Assembly: GCA_016764535.1 (NCBI GenBank)
Contig: JAESRR010000071.1
Coordinates: 3,233 to 9,796, forward strand
DNA length: 6,564 bases
Direction of reading: 5' to 3'
Origin: Cohaesibacteraceae bacterium
GTDB lineage: Bacteria > Pseudomonadota > Alphaproteobacteria > Rhizobiales > Cohaesibacteraceae
The translations under genes were made by a program, and so were the position numbers. Positions within the stretch are counted from its first letter, which is position 1. Every line of letters begins with the position of its first letter. This document shows, piece after piece, positions 6,125-6,564 of this stretch. The notes under the pieces were generated by a model that was not told where the DNA came from, made no database searches, and saw nothing but the letters and a program-made list of their open reading frames with translations.

Positions 6125-6135
6125 TCGGGGAGGAG
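6125..6135 (+). promoter_or_regulatory. Strong ribosome-binding site matching the sRNA loop
   Basis: TCGGGGAGGAG ends 6 nt before the ATG at 6142 and fixes that start. Its first ten bases (6125-6134) are identical to plus-strand 2473-2482. They are therefore perfectly complementary to the sRNA segment UCCUCCCCGA, most of it in the loop, with one further G-U pair at 6135. Confidence 0.6.
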
Positions 6136-6141
6136 ACAATC

Positions 6142-6564
6142 ATGTTAAAATCAATCGCAACCGGACTTGGCTTGTGCCTGTTTTTGCAGGCCGGAATCGC
6201 CTCTTCAGAAGTTCTATGGCGTGCGGAAGGCTTCGCACAACCAGAATCCTCGCTGTTTGATGAAGCAAGCAATCACCTGGTTGTTTCCAACGTTGGAGGC
6301 AGCCCCGCAGACGCAAATGGCGAGGGTTTTCTATCACTGGTGTCGCCTGACGGCAAAATTGAAAACCTGCACTGGGTTGATGGCCTCGATGCCCCCAAGG
6401 GCATGGCAATTCTGGGGCCTCATCTCATCGTTTCCGACATCACCAAAATCCGTGTCATTCATCGGGCAACAGGCGAATTGGTCAACACGATCGAGGTTCC
6501 CGAAGCCCGGTTTCTAAATGATGTAGCCGCAGACGCCAACGGTGCCTACATTTCCGATCTGGTC
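6142..6564 (+). CDS. Exported SMP-30/gluconolactonase-like beta-propeller protein, C-terminus cut by window edge
   Basis: The first 141 codons are present; the gene runs off the right edge. The start has an excellent ribosome-binding site. Residues 1 to about 22 are a signal peptide: K3, a hydrophobic stretch 5-20, and cleavage near GIASS. C12 is not in a lipobox, so it is not a lipoprotein. The mature part shows the blade pattern of the SMP-30/gluconolactonase/LRE-like (NHL-type six-bladed) propellers: PESSLFDEASNHLVVSNVGG (34-53), SLVSPDGKIE (65-74), GLDAPKGMAILGPHLIVSDI (81-100), IHRATGELV (106-114) and FLNDVAADANGAYISD (124-139). The N126-D127 pair and the SDI and ISD aspartates sit where the family usually places metal or active-site residues. 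Members include lactonases and proteins of unknown role. This one would act in the periplasm; its substrate is not evident. It is divergent from the XRE regulator, which may control it. Confidence 0.85.
   Translation, partial: MLKSIATGLGLCLFLQAGIASSEVLWRAEGFAQPESSLFDEASNHLVVSNVGGSPADANGEGFLSLVSPDGKIENLHWVDGLDAPKGMAILGPHLIVSDITKIRVIHRATGELVNTIEVPEARFLNDVAADANGAYISDLV

Overview
The window looks like proteobacterial DNA, most likely from an alphaproteobacterium. This rests on moderate GC content, ribosome-binding-site style, a DUF1203 gene, and a C-rich anti-Shine-Dalgarno small RNA layout known from that class. The genus cannot be fixed from the sequence. The left part carries a mobile-element replication gene; the right part looks more like ordinary chromosomal or accessory genes. 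No integrase, tRNA, att site, insertion sequence or CRISPR array was seen.

Layout. (1) Positions 1-2346, minus strand: most of a large fused primase-helicase (CHC2 zinc finger, Toprim, VirE/VapE-type ATPase) of the kind found in prophages, satellites and integrated plasmids; its C-terminus lies off the left edge. (2) 2408-2535, minus strand: an apparent small-RNA gene that is not protein coding. It has a consensus TTGACA -35 box, a long hairpin with two CCUCCCC-type unpaired segments, and a strong intrinsic terminator just ahead of the primase. (3) 2541-2895: a non-coding stretch with a candidate plus-strand promoter inside an inverted repeat. (4) 2896-4578, plus strand: two genes for exported proteins 45 nt apart, a small protein of unknown family and a phosphodiester glycosidase (NAGPA-domain) with a cysteine-rich N-terminal segment. 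(5) A strong hairpin at 4588-4616 separates these from convergent minus-strand genes. (6) 4623-6010, minus strand: a DUF1203 protein and, upstream of it, an XRE-type regulator. (7) 6142 to the right edge, plus strand: the start of an exported SMP-30/gluconolactonase-like beta-propeller protein, divergent from the regulator.

Possible joint working (inference). The sRNA loop is perfectly complementary over 10 nt to the ribosome-binding site of the SMP-30-like gene. A TTGCGCAA palindrome lies both in the sRNA promoter spacer and in the regulator/SMP-30 divergent promoter region. Together these allow a small circuit of XRE regulator, sRNA and exported beta-propeller protein. It is a hypothesis drawn from sequence matches only. 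The least explained coding content is the small exported protein at 2896-3324 and the Cys-rich extension on the glycosidase.
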